NCBI RefSeq assembly: GCF_000717055.1 | Contig: NZ_JNXI01000041.1 | Coordinates: forward strand, 1 to 30,845 | DNA: 30,845 nucleotides | Reading direction: 5' to 3' | DNA from: Streptomyces iakyrus | GTDB lineage: Bacteria; Actinomycetota; Actinomycetes; Streptomycetales; Streptomycetaceae | Shown here: positions 8,675-15,497 of the stretch, one piece after another | Numbering within the stretch: the stretch's first letter is position 1 | Layout: each line of letters opens with the position of its first letter | Program-made: the position numbers and the translations under genes | The notes under the pieces: model-generated | The model's database searches: none | What the model was told of the DNA's origin: nothing | The model's input: only the letters and a program-made list of their open reading frames with translations

Positions 8675-9484
8675 TCAAAGACGAGGCGGGGCGGAGGAAG
8701 GTTGCCGGGCGTCCACCCGGGCCAGGAACTCCTCCAGCGCGGCGTCGAACACCTCCGGGCGTTCCAGGTTGGGCATATGGGCCGCGCCGTCGACGATGTG
8801 CAGCTCCGCGTCCGGGAGGGCCGCGTGCAGAGCCAGGGCGTCGGAGACGGGCGTGAAGGTGTCGTCGGCTCCCACGACGACCAGGGCCGGGACGGAGACG
8901 CGCGGCAGCAGGGGGCCGTAGTCGGGGCGGCGGGCGCGGGCGCGCAGGGCCGCGGCGGCGCCCTCGGGGGCGGTGGCGGTCATCATGCCGTGGACGTGCG
9001 CCTTGACCTCGGCGGACGCGTACGGGGCGACCATCCGCTCCAGGACCTCGTCGGCGTAGCCGCGCATGCCCTCGGTGAGGAGCCGGTCCGCCATGGCGTC
9101 GCGGGTGCGCACGCCCTCGGGGGTCTCCGCGGACGGGAAGGTGTCCGCGAGGACCAGGCCGCGGACGCGCTCGGGGAACAGGCGGTAGCAGTCCATGACG
9201 ATCTGCCCGCCCATCGACAGGCCCGCGAGGACGAACGACTCCACGTTCAGCCCGTCCAGCAGGGCCTCGACGTCCCGGGCGAAGTCCGAGAAGTCCGTCA
9301 CCGCCGGGGTCGTGGGGGAGGCGCCGTAGCCGCGCAGGTCGGGGGCGATGACACGGCGGGTACCCGGGAAGCGCGCGAGCTGCGGGGCCCACATCGTGCG
9401 GTCGAAGGGATGGCCGTGGACGAGGACCAGGGGGATCCGATGCGTATCGGGGCCTTTGTCCTCGTATGCGAGGAAGGGTGCCAT
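8675..9484 (-). CDS. Alpha/beta-hydrolase fold protein
   Basis: A 269-residue single-domain hydrolase of the proline-iminopeptidase/haloperoxidase-like superfamily. The oxyanion region is LVHGHPFDRTMW (22-32) and the nucleophile elbow is GLSMGG with Ser90. Asp207/208 (VVGADD) and His236 (GAAHMPNLERPE) complete the triad. The cap region is helical. The substrate cannot be assigned. ATG 9484 is preferred over the codon 36 bases upstream because AGGG lies eight bases before it. It is divergent from the MocR regulator across only 79 bases that hold two copies of an 11-base direct repeat, so it is the obvious candidate target of that regulator. Confidence 0.9.
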   Translation of the reverse strand: MAPFLAYEDKGPDTHRIPLVLVHGHPFDRTMWAPQLARFPGTRRVIAPDLRGYGASPTTPAVTDFSDFARDVEALLDGLNVESFVLAGLSMGGQIVMDCYRLFPERVRGLVLADTFPSAETPEGVRTRDAMADRLLTEGMRGYADEVLERMVAPYASAEVKAHVHGMMTATAPEGAAAALRARARRPDYGPLLPRVSVPALVVVGADDTFTPVSDALALHAALPDAELHIVDGAAHMPNLERPEVFDAALEEFLARVDARQPSSAPPRL

Positions 9485-9510
9485 GGCGTCGACCCTAGGC
9501 CGCCCAACTA

Positions 9511-9521
9511 CTCGGTGCAAT
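9511..9521 (+). promoter_or_regulatory. Direct repeat, copy 1 (probable MocR operator)
   Basis: CTCGGTGCAAT. An identical copy lies 23 bases downstream at 9534-9544. Tandem direct repeats two helical turns apart, next to the regulator gene, are the usual operator layout for dimeric MocR/GabR regulators. On the minus strand the repeat contains TTGCAC, which may overlap the -35 of the hydrolase promoter. Confidence 0.6.
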
Positions 9522-9533
9522 AAGATCTTTGCT

Positions 9534-9544
9534 CTCGGTGCAAT
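9534..9544 (+). promoter_or_regulatory. Direct repeat, copy 2 (probable MocR operator)
   Basis: Second exact copy of CTCGGTGCAAT, ending three bases before the ribosome binding site of the MocR gene. Binding here would block MocR transcription or early elongation, consistent with autoregulation. Confidence 0.6.
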
Positions 9545-9563
9545 CCAAGGGGGAGACCGGCCG

Positions 9564-10910
9564 ATGAGTGACTACCGGCGCATCGCCGACCGCATCGCCG
9601 ACGACATCGCCACCGGCCGGCTGCGGCCCGGCCAACGGCTGCCGCCGCAGCGGGCGTTCGCACGCCGGCGGGGCATCGCCCCGTCCACGGCCGGGCGGGT
9701 CTACGGCGAACTCGTGCGGCGCGGGCTGGTCGTCGGGGAGGTCGGGCGCGGCACCTTCGTACGGGCCGCTCCGGACGGCCCGGCGGGGCAGGCGCTCACC
9801 GAGCCCGGTCCGGCCGCCGCGCCCGTGAACCTGGAGCTCAACTACCCCGTGGCGCCCGGCCAGCCGGAGCTGCTCGCCCCCGTCCTTGCTCCGCTGCTGC
9901 GCCCCGACGTGCTGGCCGAGGCGCTGTTACCGGCCGCCGCCACCGGCACCGGGGCCGCCCGGGAGGCCGCGGCCGCGCTGCTCACCACCCCCGGCTGGCG
10001 TCCCGCCCCGGAGCGGCTGCTGTTCACCGGCAACGCCCGGCAGGCCATCGCCGCCGTGCTGGCCTCGCTGGTCCGGCCGGGCGGCCGGGTAGGGGTGGAG
10101 CAGCTGACGTATCCGCTGGTCAAGGAGATCGCCGCGCGGCTCGGCATCACGCTGGTGCCGCTGGCCGGGGACGCGTCCGGGCTGATCCCGGAGGCCGTGG
10201 CGGCCGCGCACCGTTCGGCGCCGCTGTCCGCCCTCTACGTGCAGCCGACCCTGCACAACCCCACGTCCCTGACGACGACCCGGCCGAGGCTGCTGCAACT
10301 CGCCCAGCTGGTTCACGACTTGAACCTGCCGGTCGTGGAGGACCGCATCTGGTCCTTCCTCCGGGAGCCCGGTGATCCGCTCGCCGTGCACGCCCCGGCC
10401 CTCACCCACGTCGTCGACGGGCTCTCCAAGCGGGTCGCCCCGGGGCTCACCGCCGGGTTCCTCGTCGTGCCGCCGCACCGGGTCGCCGCGGTGGGCGATG
10501 CCGTGCGCTCGGGCGGGTGGAGCGCGGGGCGGTTCGCGCTGGAGGCGGCCGTGCGGTGGACCGGGGAGGGGACGGTGGCGCGGCTGGTGGCGGCCAAGCG
10601 GGCGGACGCGGTACGGCGGCAGCGGATCCTCGCCGAGGAACTGGCGGGCTTCACCGTGCGGTCCGATCCGGGGGCCTACTTCGCCTGGTGGGAGCTGCCC
10701 GCCCCGTGGCGCGCGGACACCTTCACGGCCGCCGCCGCCGCGCACGGCATCGCCGTCACGCCCGGCCCCGCCTTCGCCGTCGCCCCCGGGCACACGCCCG
10801 ACGCCGTCAGGCTCGGGCTCGCGTCGGCGACGGAACCGGATCTGCGACGGGCGCTGCGGACCCTCGCGCACGTCGCCGCGCGGCGAGCCGGGGACCGTAC
10901 CGGCCCGTGA
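9564..10910 (+). CDS. MocR-family (GntR HTH + aminotransferase fold) transcriptional regulator
   Basis: A 448-residue regulator. An N-terminal GntR-type winged helix (about 1-70: YRRIADRIADDIATGRLRPG, then STAGRVYGELVRRGLVVGEVGRGTFV) is joined to a fold-type I aminotransferase-like domain (about 95-440). PLP-site residues are visible: the Schiff-base lysine K289 in DGLSKRVAPGL, Asp260 in PVVEDRIWSF, and the HNPTS segment (231-235). Such proteins sense PLP or an amino-acid adduct and control vitamin B6, GABA or amine metabolism, or a neighbouring gene. ATG 9564 is preceded by AAGGGGGAGA. Its likely targets are itself and the divergent hydrolase, through the 23-base-spaced repeats. Its 3-prime end overlaps the convergent membrane-protein gene by 104 bases. 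Confidence 0.93.
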   Translation: MSDYRRIADRIADDIATGRLRPGQRLPPQRAFARRRGIAPSTAGRVYGELVRRGLVVGEVGRGTFVRAAPDGPAGQALTEPGPAAAPVNLELNYPVAPGQPELLAPVLAPLLRPDVLAEALLPAAATGTGAAREAAAALLTTPGWRPAPERLLFTGNARQAIAAVLASLVRPGGRVGVEQLTYPLVKEIAARLGITLVPLAGDASGLIPEAVAAAHRSAPLSALYVQPTLHNPTSLTTTRPRLLQLAQLVHDLNLPVVEDRIWSFLREPGDPLAVHAPALTHVVDGLSKRVAPGLTAGFLVVPPHRVAAVGDAVRSGGWSAGRFALEAAVRWTGEGTVARLVAAKRADAVRRQRILAEELAGFTVRSDPGAYFAWWELPAPWRADTFTAAAAAHGIAVTPGPAFAVAPGHTPDAVRLGLASATEPDLRRALRTLAHVAARRAGDRTGP

Positions 10911-11856
10911 CCCAGGCACCGGCCGCCACCGTCAGGCCCACCGCGCACAGCAGCCAGGACACCGTGCGCAGGGTGGCCGTCAGCGCGTCGTAGACCGCGC
11001 CCGCGGCCGGGCGGTGGAGGGCGTCGGGCAGGTCGGCCAGGGTGAGGCGGCGGCCGATCGCGACGGCGAGGAGCAGCAGCGCGCCGCCCAGGGCCGTGCC
11101 CAGGGCGAGGGCGGTGACCGCGCGGCGGCGGCACACGGCGACGGCGATCCCGGCGACCGCGAGGACGGCGGCGGCCGGCGGCAGCCAGAGGGCGGCGGTG
11201 TCCAGCACGTGGTACCCCTTGCGCAGTCGGTCCACGTCCTCGGCCGGCAGCACCGGGATCCGCGCGTGCGTGACCGGGATGCGATGGGCGAACGGCACGT
11301 GGTCGTCGGAGAGTTGCTGTTTGACGCGGACGATGACGGGTGCGGCGTCGACGGTGACCGGGGCTCCGCGGGCGCCGTCGTCGCGCAGGGCGCGCAGCAC
11401 CGCGTCGTGCACGGCCTCGTTCGCCGCGTCCCAGGCGGTTCGGTACGCCTCGGTGCGGGTGAAGGAGCGCGCCGCGTCGTGCACGAACGGGCCGAGCTCC
11501 CCGCGCAGCGGGCCTGAGCCGGCCGCGGGCGCGGCCTCCCGCAGGACGCCGTCCCCGACGGCCCGGGCGACCGCGCCCCGCACGTCCGGGTCGGCGGCGA
11601 GCGGTGCCATCGTCCGGACCCAGCGGCCGGTGTCGGTGAGCCCGTGGGCCGCCCAGGACGCCAGCGCCCCGAACGGCACGAGCAGGCAGGCCAGGGTGAG
11701 CAGAACGGCCGACAGGACGTTCCGCGATCGTGGGGGCGCCTTCTCGGCTACGGGCGCCCGGTCGCGCTCGGACACCCTTCCAGGCAAGGCGCCCCGGGCC
11801 CGGCCCGCGAGCGCTGCGACGGCGTCCGGTCGCGCGGCGCTCGTGCCGCAGCGCAC
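10807..11856 (-). CDS. Hypothetical membrane protein, four predicted helices
   Basis: The 349-residue product has one hydrophobic helix near 47-70 (VLSAVLLTLACLLVPFGAL), a soluble segment of about 150 residues rich in Asp/Arg (including WVRTMAPLAADPDVRGAVARAV and VIVRVKQQLSDDHVPF), and three C-terminal helices (ALWLPPAAAVLAVAGIAVAV, ALALGTALGGALLLLAVAIG, VSWLLCAVGLTVAAGAWVTG). The loop after helix 1 probably faces outward. No family is recognised beyond conserved Streptomyces integral membrane proteins of this shape. The start is uncertain: GTG 11856 has AGG a few bases upstream, while an in-frame GTG at 11775 abuts GGAAGG without proper spacing. The 3-prime end overlaps the MocR gene on the other strand. 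Confidence 0.75.
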   Translation of the reverse strand: MRCGTSAARPDAVAALAGRARGALPGRVSERDRAPVAEKAPPRSRNVLSAVLLTLACLLVPFGALASWAAHGLTDTGRWVRTMAPLAADPDVRGAVARAVGDGVLREAAPAAGSGPLRGELGPFVHDAARSFTRTEAYRTAWDAANEAVHDAVLRALRDDGARGAPVTVDAAPVIVRVKQQLSDDHVPFAHRIPVTHARIPVLPAEDVDRLRKGYHVLDTAALWLPPAAAVLAVAGIAVAVCRRRAVTALALGTALGGALLLLAVAIGRRLTLADLPDALHRPAAGAVYDALTATLRTVSWLLCAVGLTVAAGAWVTGRYGPRLAARRRARGSAAPVADPVPSPTRARA

Positions 11857-11933
11857 TCCACCTGCGGGAAGCGGCCGTCACGGGCCCTGCGGCGGACTCA
11901 CCCGAACGGGTGTCCTGATCCCCGCCAGGTGAT

Positions 11934-11969
11934 CCGTCGGCCGGTCCGTCAGCCGGCCCGTCAGCCGAT
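11934..11969. repeat. 12-base tandem repeat, three imperfect copies
   Basis: CCGTCGGCCGGT, CCGTCAGCCGGC and CCGTCAGCCGAT run head to tail and cover the stop codon of the small membrane protein that ends at 11961. Probably slippage; no function is visible. Confidence 0.5.
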
Positions 11970-12401
11970 CCGACGGCCCTCGGCGTCCTCGTGCGTGTAG
12001 TAGCGGTAGAACACCATCGCGAGGACGGCCGCCCCCACCAGCAGCCCGAGGCCGCTGGAGCTGAACACGGAGGCGCCGGTCTGGCTGTAGAGGAAGCCGA
12101 CCGCGCAGCCCGAGAAGACGAACCAGCACAGCGCGTGCAGCTCGCGCGGCAGCCGCGGGGCCAGCGCGCACACGGCGGCGAAGAGCACGGCGAACACGAG
12201 CGCCGTGACGAAGCCGAACAGCAGGTTCCAGCCGGTGATGGGCCCGCCGTGACGCTGGTTGGCCGCGGCCCAGAAGCCGTAGACCAGCCCGAGCACCACG
12301 GGCAGGCCGACCTTCACGGCGGCGTGGACCCGCGGGCCGAACACGTCGGGCCTCCGGCGCTGCGTGATCATCCTGCGTGAGGCGGGTGCCGCATGAGCCA
12401 T
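11961..12401 (-). CDS. Small hypothetical membrane protein, four helices
   Basis: A 146-residue protein starting MAHAAPASRRMITQRRRPD, followed by four hydrophobic helices (VGLPVVLGLVYGFWAA, LLFGFVTALVFAVLFAAVCAL, LCWFVFSGCAVGFLYSQ, LGLLVGAAVLAMVFYRYY) and a short charged tail, EDAEGRRIG. The function is unknown and no catalytic motif is seen. ATG 12401 has GAGGAGA seven bases upstream, a strong start; the longer open frame upstream is not needed. It is divergent from the SpoIIE-type phosphatase gene. Confidence 0.85.
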   Translation of the reverse strand: MAHAAPASRRMITQRRRPDVFGPRVHAAVKVGLPVVLGLVYGFWAAANQRHGGPITGWNLLFGFVTALVFAVLFAAVCALAPRLPRELHALCWFVFSGCAVGFLYSQTGASVFSSSGLGLLVGAAVLAMVFYRYYTHEDAEGRRIG

Positions 12402-12522
12402 GACAGCTCTCCTCTCTGTCCCTGCCCCTGGAACCAGGGCACACCGGCGGGCAGCCGGTGGCAAGTCGGCGGAGGGGCCCGAACGGGATGCGGCCGCTGG
12501 GGCCCCGTGCTTCGCTGGGGCG

Positions 12523-13743
12523 GTGAGCCGCCACGGCAGGGGGCAGGGCCCGCTCGTCCGGCACGCCCGGGCCGGGGGCCGGGATGTCGTGCGGCGGCAG
12601 GAACTGCTGCGGGTGCGGGGCCGCAGCGTGGCCTGGGTGCCGCCGCTGCTGCTGCTCGTCGCCATCGCGGTGGCCGACTACCACACCATCGGCGAGTTCC
12701 GCATGATCTCCTGGATCGTGCTGGTGCCGGGCATCGCGGCCGCGCTCTGCGGGGTGTGGGGCACGGCCCTGTTCGCGGTCGTCTCCCTGGTGACGTACGT
12801 CGTCGCCGACAGTGCCTGGCCGCACGAGTACCGGGCCGGCCGCGGCGACTTCGTCCTGGTCGCCCTGGGCGGCATCCTCGCCGTCCTGGCCTGCGCGATC
12901 CGGGTGCGCGACGAGCACCGGGCGCTGCACATGAGGGACGTCACCGACACCGTCCGCCGTACCGTGCTGCGCCCGCTGCCGCCGGGCTGGGGAGGCCTCG
13001 ACCACGCCGGCGTCTACCTCACCGCCGACGCCCACGCCCGCGTCGGCGGCGACTTCTACGACATCCAGCCCGGCCCGCACGGCACCCGCGTCCTCGTCGG
13101 CGACGTGCAGGGCAAGGGCCTGGGCGCGGTGGAGGCGGCGGCCGCGCTGCTCGGCACGTTCCGCGAGGCCGCCTACCACGAGGCGGACCTGGCGACCGTC
13201 GCCGAGCGGCTGGAGACGCGGATGATCCGGCACCGCGGGCACACCGTCGCCCTGGGCCGCTCGGACGGCGACCGGTTCGCCACGGCCGTCCTGCTCGCCT
13301 TCCCCGACGATGAACGGCAGGCGGTCGACGTCCTGCTGTTCGGGCACGAGCCGCCGCTCGCCGTGGGGTCCGGCGGGGTGCGCACCCTGTCGGCCGGGGC
13401 CGGACTGCCGCTCGGCTGCCGGGAGCTGGCGCCCGGGCCGCCCGGGATCCGGCGGTGGCACGTCTGCGGCGACGAGACGGTGCTGCTGGTGACGGACGGC
13501 GTGACCGAGGCCCGGGACGGCGCCGGGTCCTTCTACCCGCTCGCCGACGAGGTGTCCCGGGCCGTCGCCGAGGACCCGGGCGTCGCCGAACCGGCCCGCC
13601 TGGCCGCCTTCGTACGGGACGGCACACTGCGGCACGGCGGCGGGCACCTGGCCGACGACACGACCGTGTTCGCCGTCCGCAGGGCTCCGGCCCACCGCAG
13701 GCCGGGGGGCGAAGCCCCCGAAGGCGGACGTTTGCGGTCCTGA
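12523..13743 (+). CDS. Membrane SpoIIE/RsbU-type PP2C serine phosphatase
   Basis: About 406 residues: an N-terminal membrane domain of roughly four helices (SVAWVPPLLLLVAIAVADY, ISWIVLVPGIAAAL, ALFAVVSLVTYVVAD, FVLVALGGILAVLACAI), a short linker, and a SpoIIE-type phosphatase. Metal-binding and core motifs are present: VGGDFYD, VLVGDVQGKGLGAVEAAA, LLVTDGVTEARD and LADDTTVFAVRR. These enzymes usually dephosphorylate anti-sigma-factor antagonists. No antagonist or anti-sigma gene is adjacent, so its partner is unknown. Start choice is uncertain: GTG 12523 with GGGG upstream, or GTG 12589. It lies 65 bases upstream of the pseudo-caspase gene on the same strand and could be co-transcribed with the caspase cassette. 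Confidence 0.87.
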   Translation: MSRHGRGQGPLVRHARAGGRDVVRRQELLRVRGRSVAWVPPLLLLVAIAVADYHTIGEFRMISWIVLVPGIAAALCGVWGTALFAVVSLVTYVVADSAWPHEYRAGRGDFVLVALGGILAVLACAIRVRDEHRALHMRDVTDTVRRTVLRPLPPGWGGLDHAGVYLTADAHARVGGDFYDIQPGPHGTRVLVGDVQGKGLGAVEAAAALLGTFREAAYHEADLATVAERLETRMIRHRGHTVALGRSDGDRFATAVLLAFPDDERQAVDVLLFGHEPPLAVGSGGVRTLSAGAGLPLGCRELAPGPPGIRRWHVCGDETVLLVTDGVTEARDGAGSFYPLADEVSRAVAEDPGVAEPARLAAFVRDGTLRHGGGHLADDTTVFAVRRAPAHRRPGGEAPEGGRLRS

Positions 13744-13808
13744 GACCCCCCTTTGCAGCCGCAGCGGCTACGGTGCTGGCGTACGTGATCGACACAGGGG
13801 GTGCGGAG

Positions 13809-14918
13809 ATGCCCGGAACCGTGCTGCTGCTGGCGGCCTCGCCGGTGGGCAAGGGGCGCCTGGTGGACGCCGCCTCCGTGCTCCCCGTCCTCGCCGCCGT
13901 GGCGCCCGCGGTGCTGTCCGGCACCGACACCGCGAACGTCGTCGAACTCGCCGACCCGCTGGAGCCGCAGGCCGTCCTCACCCGGCTGCGCGCCGCCGCC
14001 GCGGCCCCCGGCCCCCTCACCGTGTACGTCACCGGCCAGCTCCAGCTGGACCGCCGGCAGCGCCTGCCCCACCTCGCGCTGGCCCGCACCACCGCCTCCA
14101 CCGCCCGCTACACCGCCTTCCCCTGGCACTGGTTCCGGGAGGAGCTGCGGCTCAGGCCCGCCGACGCCACGACTCTCCTGCTCGACCTGCACGCCGACGC
14201 CGAGACCTGGGAGCTGCTGCGGAGCACCCCGCTGGACTCGGGGCGCGGCAACGCCGTGCACGGCCGTATCGCGCCACCGCCGTCCAGACGCACGGTCGCG
14301 CAGCCGGCGTACATGAAGGCCGTCGCGACGATCCTGCGCAGCGGGTTCCGGCCGCCCGCCGAGCAGTTGCACCAGCAGGCGCTGACCCGGATCGCGCCGG
14401 AGAGCGCGGGCACGGACCTGGTGCTGAGCACGCCGGGCCCGGCGGTCGGGGATCCGCACGCCGTCATCACCGCAGCCGTCCAGTCCGGCCGGCACCCGGA
14501 AGCCGACGCGCTCGCCGCCCGGCACGAGCAGCTCGCCGTCACCGCGCACGGGCCCGCGTCCGAAGAGGCCCTGCACTGGGCCGAAGTGCGGGCCGACCTG
14601 GCGATGTTCGCCGGGGACGCCGCCCGCAGCTGCCGCACCTGGCTGATGATCGCCACCGCCCGCCTGAACGCCGGGCAGGCCCCGGACGCCCCCGCCGTCG
14701 AGGCCGCCGTGGACCGGGCGCACCACCAGTGGGGCCAGGTCCGCGACACCGCTCCCGCCCGCGAACTGGGCGCCGCGCTCGCCGCGTTGCGCGGACGGGT
14801 GCCCGGGCGGCGCGAAGGCGCGCTGGACCATGTGCAGCGCCAGCTGCGGCAGTTGCAGACGCCCGCCGGAACCGGGACACGAATCTCGGACGGGGCGGCG
14901 TTCACCCGGCCTACGTGA
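13809..14918 (+). CDS. Caspase-like pseudoprotease with helical C-terminal region (first gene of EACC1-caspase cassette)
   Basis: A 369-residue protein I do not recognise by name. Residues 4-140 read like a caspase/CHAT-type alpha-beta fold: an opening strand TVLLLAASP, the strand PLTVYVTGQ (69-77), and the strand TTLLLDLHAD (121-130). These align with the catalytic strands FYFAGH and VILDCC of the true caspase two genes downstream, with similar spacing (51 versus 53 residues). The catalytic His is replaced by Gln77 and the Cys by His128, so it would be inactive. Residues about 215-350 are Ala/Leu/Arg-rich helices resembling TPR repeats. ATG 13809 follows AGGGGGTGCGGAG. It is probably a regulatory or scaffold partner of the caspase; this is inference from motif alignment by eye. 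Confidence 0.7.
   Translation: MPGTVLLLAASPVGKGRLVDAASVLPVLAAVAPAVLSGTDTANVVELADPLEPQAVLTRLRAAAAAPGPLTVYVTGQLQLDRRQRLPHLALARTTASTARYTAFPWHWFREELRLRPADATTLLLDLHADAETWELLRSTPLDSGRGNAVHGRIAPPPSRRTVAQPAYMKAVATILRSGFRPPAEQLHQQALTRIAPESAGTDLVLSTPGPAVGDPHAVITAAVQSGRHPEADALAARHEQLAVTAHGPASEEALHWAEVRADLAMFAGDAARSCRTWLMIATARLNAGQAPDAPAVEAAVDRAHHQWGQVRDTAPARELGAALAALRGRVPGRREGALDHVQRQLRQLQTPAGTGTRISDGAAFTRPT
14786..14866 (+). repeat. Partial duplication, copy 1 (3-prime end of the pseudo-caspase gene)
   Basis: Starts GTTGCGCGGACGGGTGCC and encodes LRGRVPGRREGALDHVQ. A diverged second copy starts 170 bases downstream at 14956. Shared blocks include GTTGCGCGGACGGGTGCC, GGGCGGCG, TGGACCATGTGC and AGTTGCAGAC. 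Confidence 0.75.
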
Positions 14919-15158
14919 ATAGTGAGGGGCGCCTGTGCCGGGCCGGCGGCCGCGAGTTGCGCGGACGGGTGCCGGGGCGGCGTGAAGGCATGGACCATGT
15001 GCGGCGCCGGGGAGCAGTTGCAGACCCGGGCCTGAGCCGCGTGCGCCGTGTGCGCGTGGCGTGAAGGGGGCGTGCAACCGCTTTCGCAGGTCACGTCACA
15101 GGTCTGCCGCCGAGCCTGCCCCGGTGTCATGATGTCGGGTATGACAGAGGGGGACCGA
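14919..15158 (+). other. Intergenic region before the EACC1 gene
   Basis: The gap of 240 bases holds a duplicated copy of the preceding gene end (14956-15030). ATG codons at 15129, 15132 and 15141 are in frame with the EACC1 gene but have no good ribosome site. No clear terminator or promoter was found. Confidence 0.5.
14956..15030 (+). repeat. Partial duplication, copy 2 (non-coding remnant)
   Basis: A diverged copy of 14786-14866 with several small deletions. It still reads LRGRVPGRREGMDHVRR in one frame but is cut off from any start. It marks a past tandem duplication between the first two genes of the cassette. Confidence 0.7.
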
Positions 15159-15494
15159 GTGGCTGTCTTAGGCGTGCGCGTCCGGCTGGGCGGCAACGCG
15201 ACCGCGGACGACGTCAGAGCTCTGAAGACGTGGCTGGAGCGCGAAGAGCCGCTGGAGGCGCTGCTCTCGCGGCGGCACTTGCGCATCGAGGAACAGTCCG
15301 GCACGGACGGGGCCCCGGGGCGGCTCGGGCCCGATCTGCAACTCGTGCTGACGATCCTCGGCGATGTCGTCACGGTCGCGGCCCTGACCGAGTACACCGC
15401 CCGCGCGGTGAAGACCTGGACGAACAACCGGAGCAGGCTGCAGGGCGGCGATCCCGAGCCGCAGATCCGCCCACTGGACCCCGACGGGGAGTAG
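15159..15494 (+). CDS. EACC1-like small adaptor (effector-associated constant component)
   Basis: A 111-residue protein: beta strands VAVLGVRVRLGG, helix TADDVRALKTWLEREEPL, strand HLRIEEQ, then a glycine-tempered helix QLVLTILGDVVTVAALTEYTARAVKTWTNNR and a polar tail. This order (small N-terminal alpha-beta part, GPDL, then one long semi-hydrophobic helix ending in WxxxR) is that of EACC1, the constant partner of proteolytic effectors in actinobacterial conflict systems. The assignment is from memory of the family, not a search. GTG 15159 is chosen because GAGGGGG lies five bases upstream; ATG 15129 or 15141 would add 6-10 residues. The stop is three bases before the caspase start, so the two are translated together. 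Confidence 0.7.
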   Translation: MAVLGVRVRLGGNATADDVRALKTWLEREEPLEALLSRRHLRIEEQSGTDGAPGRLGPDLQLVLTILGDVVTVAALTEYTARAVKTWTNNRSRLQGGDPEPQIRPLDPDGE

Positions 15495-15497
15495 GCG

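Noticed and set aside
9348..9563. N-terminal extension of the MocR regulator
   Set aside because: The open frame extends upstream, but it is antisense to the hydrolase start and crosses the operator repeats; ATG 9564 has a strong ribosome site.
13707..13722. Terminator hairpin after the SpoIIE phosphatase
   Set aside because: The six-pair stem with a GAA loop lies inside the end of the coding frame and is short; a role in termination is not supported.
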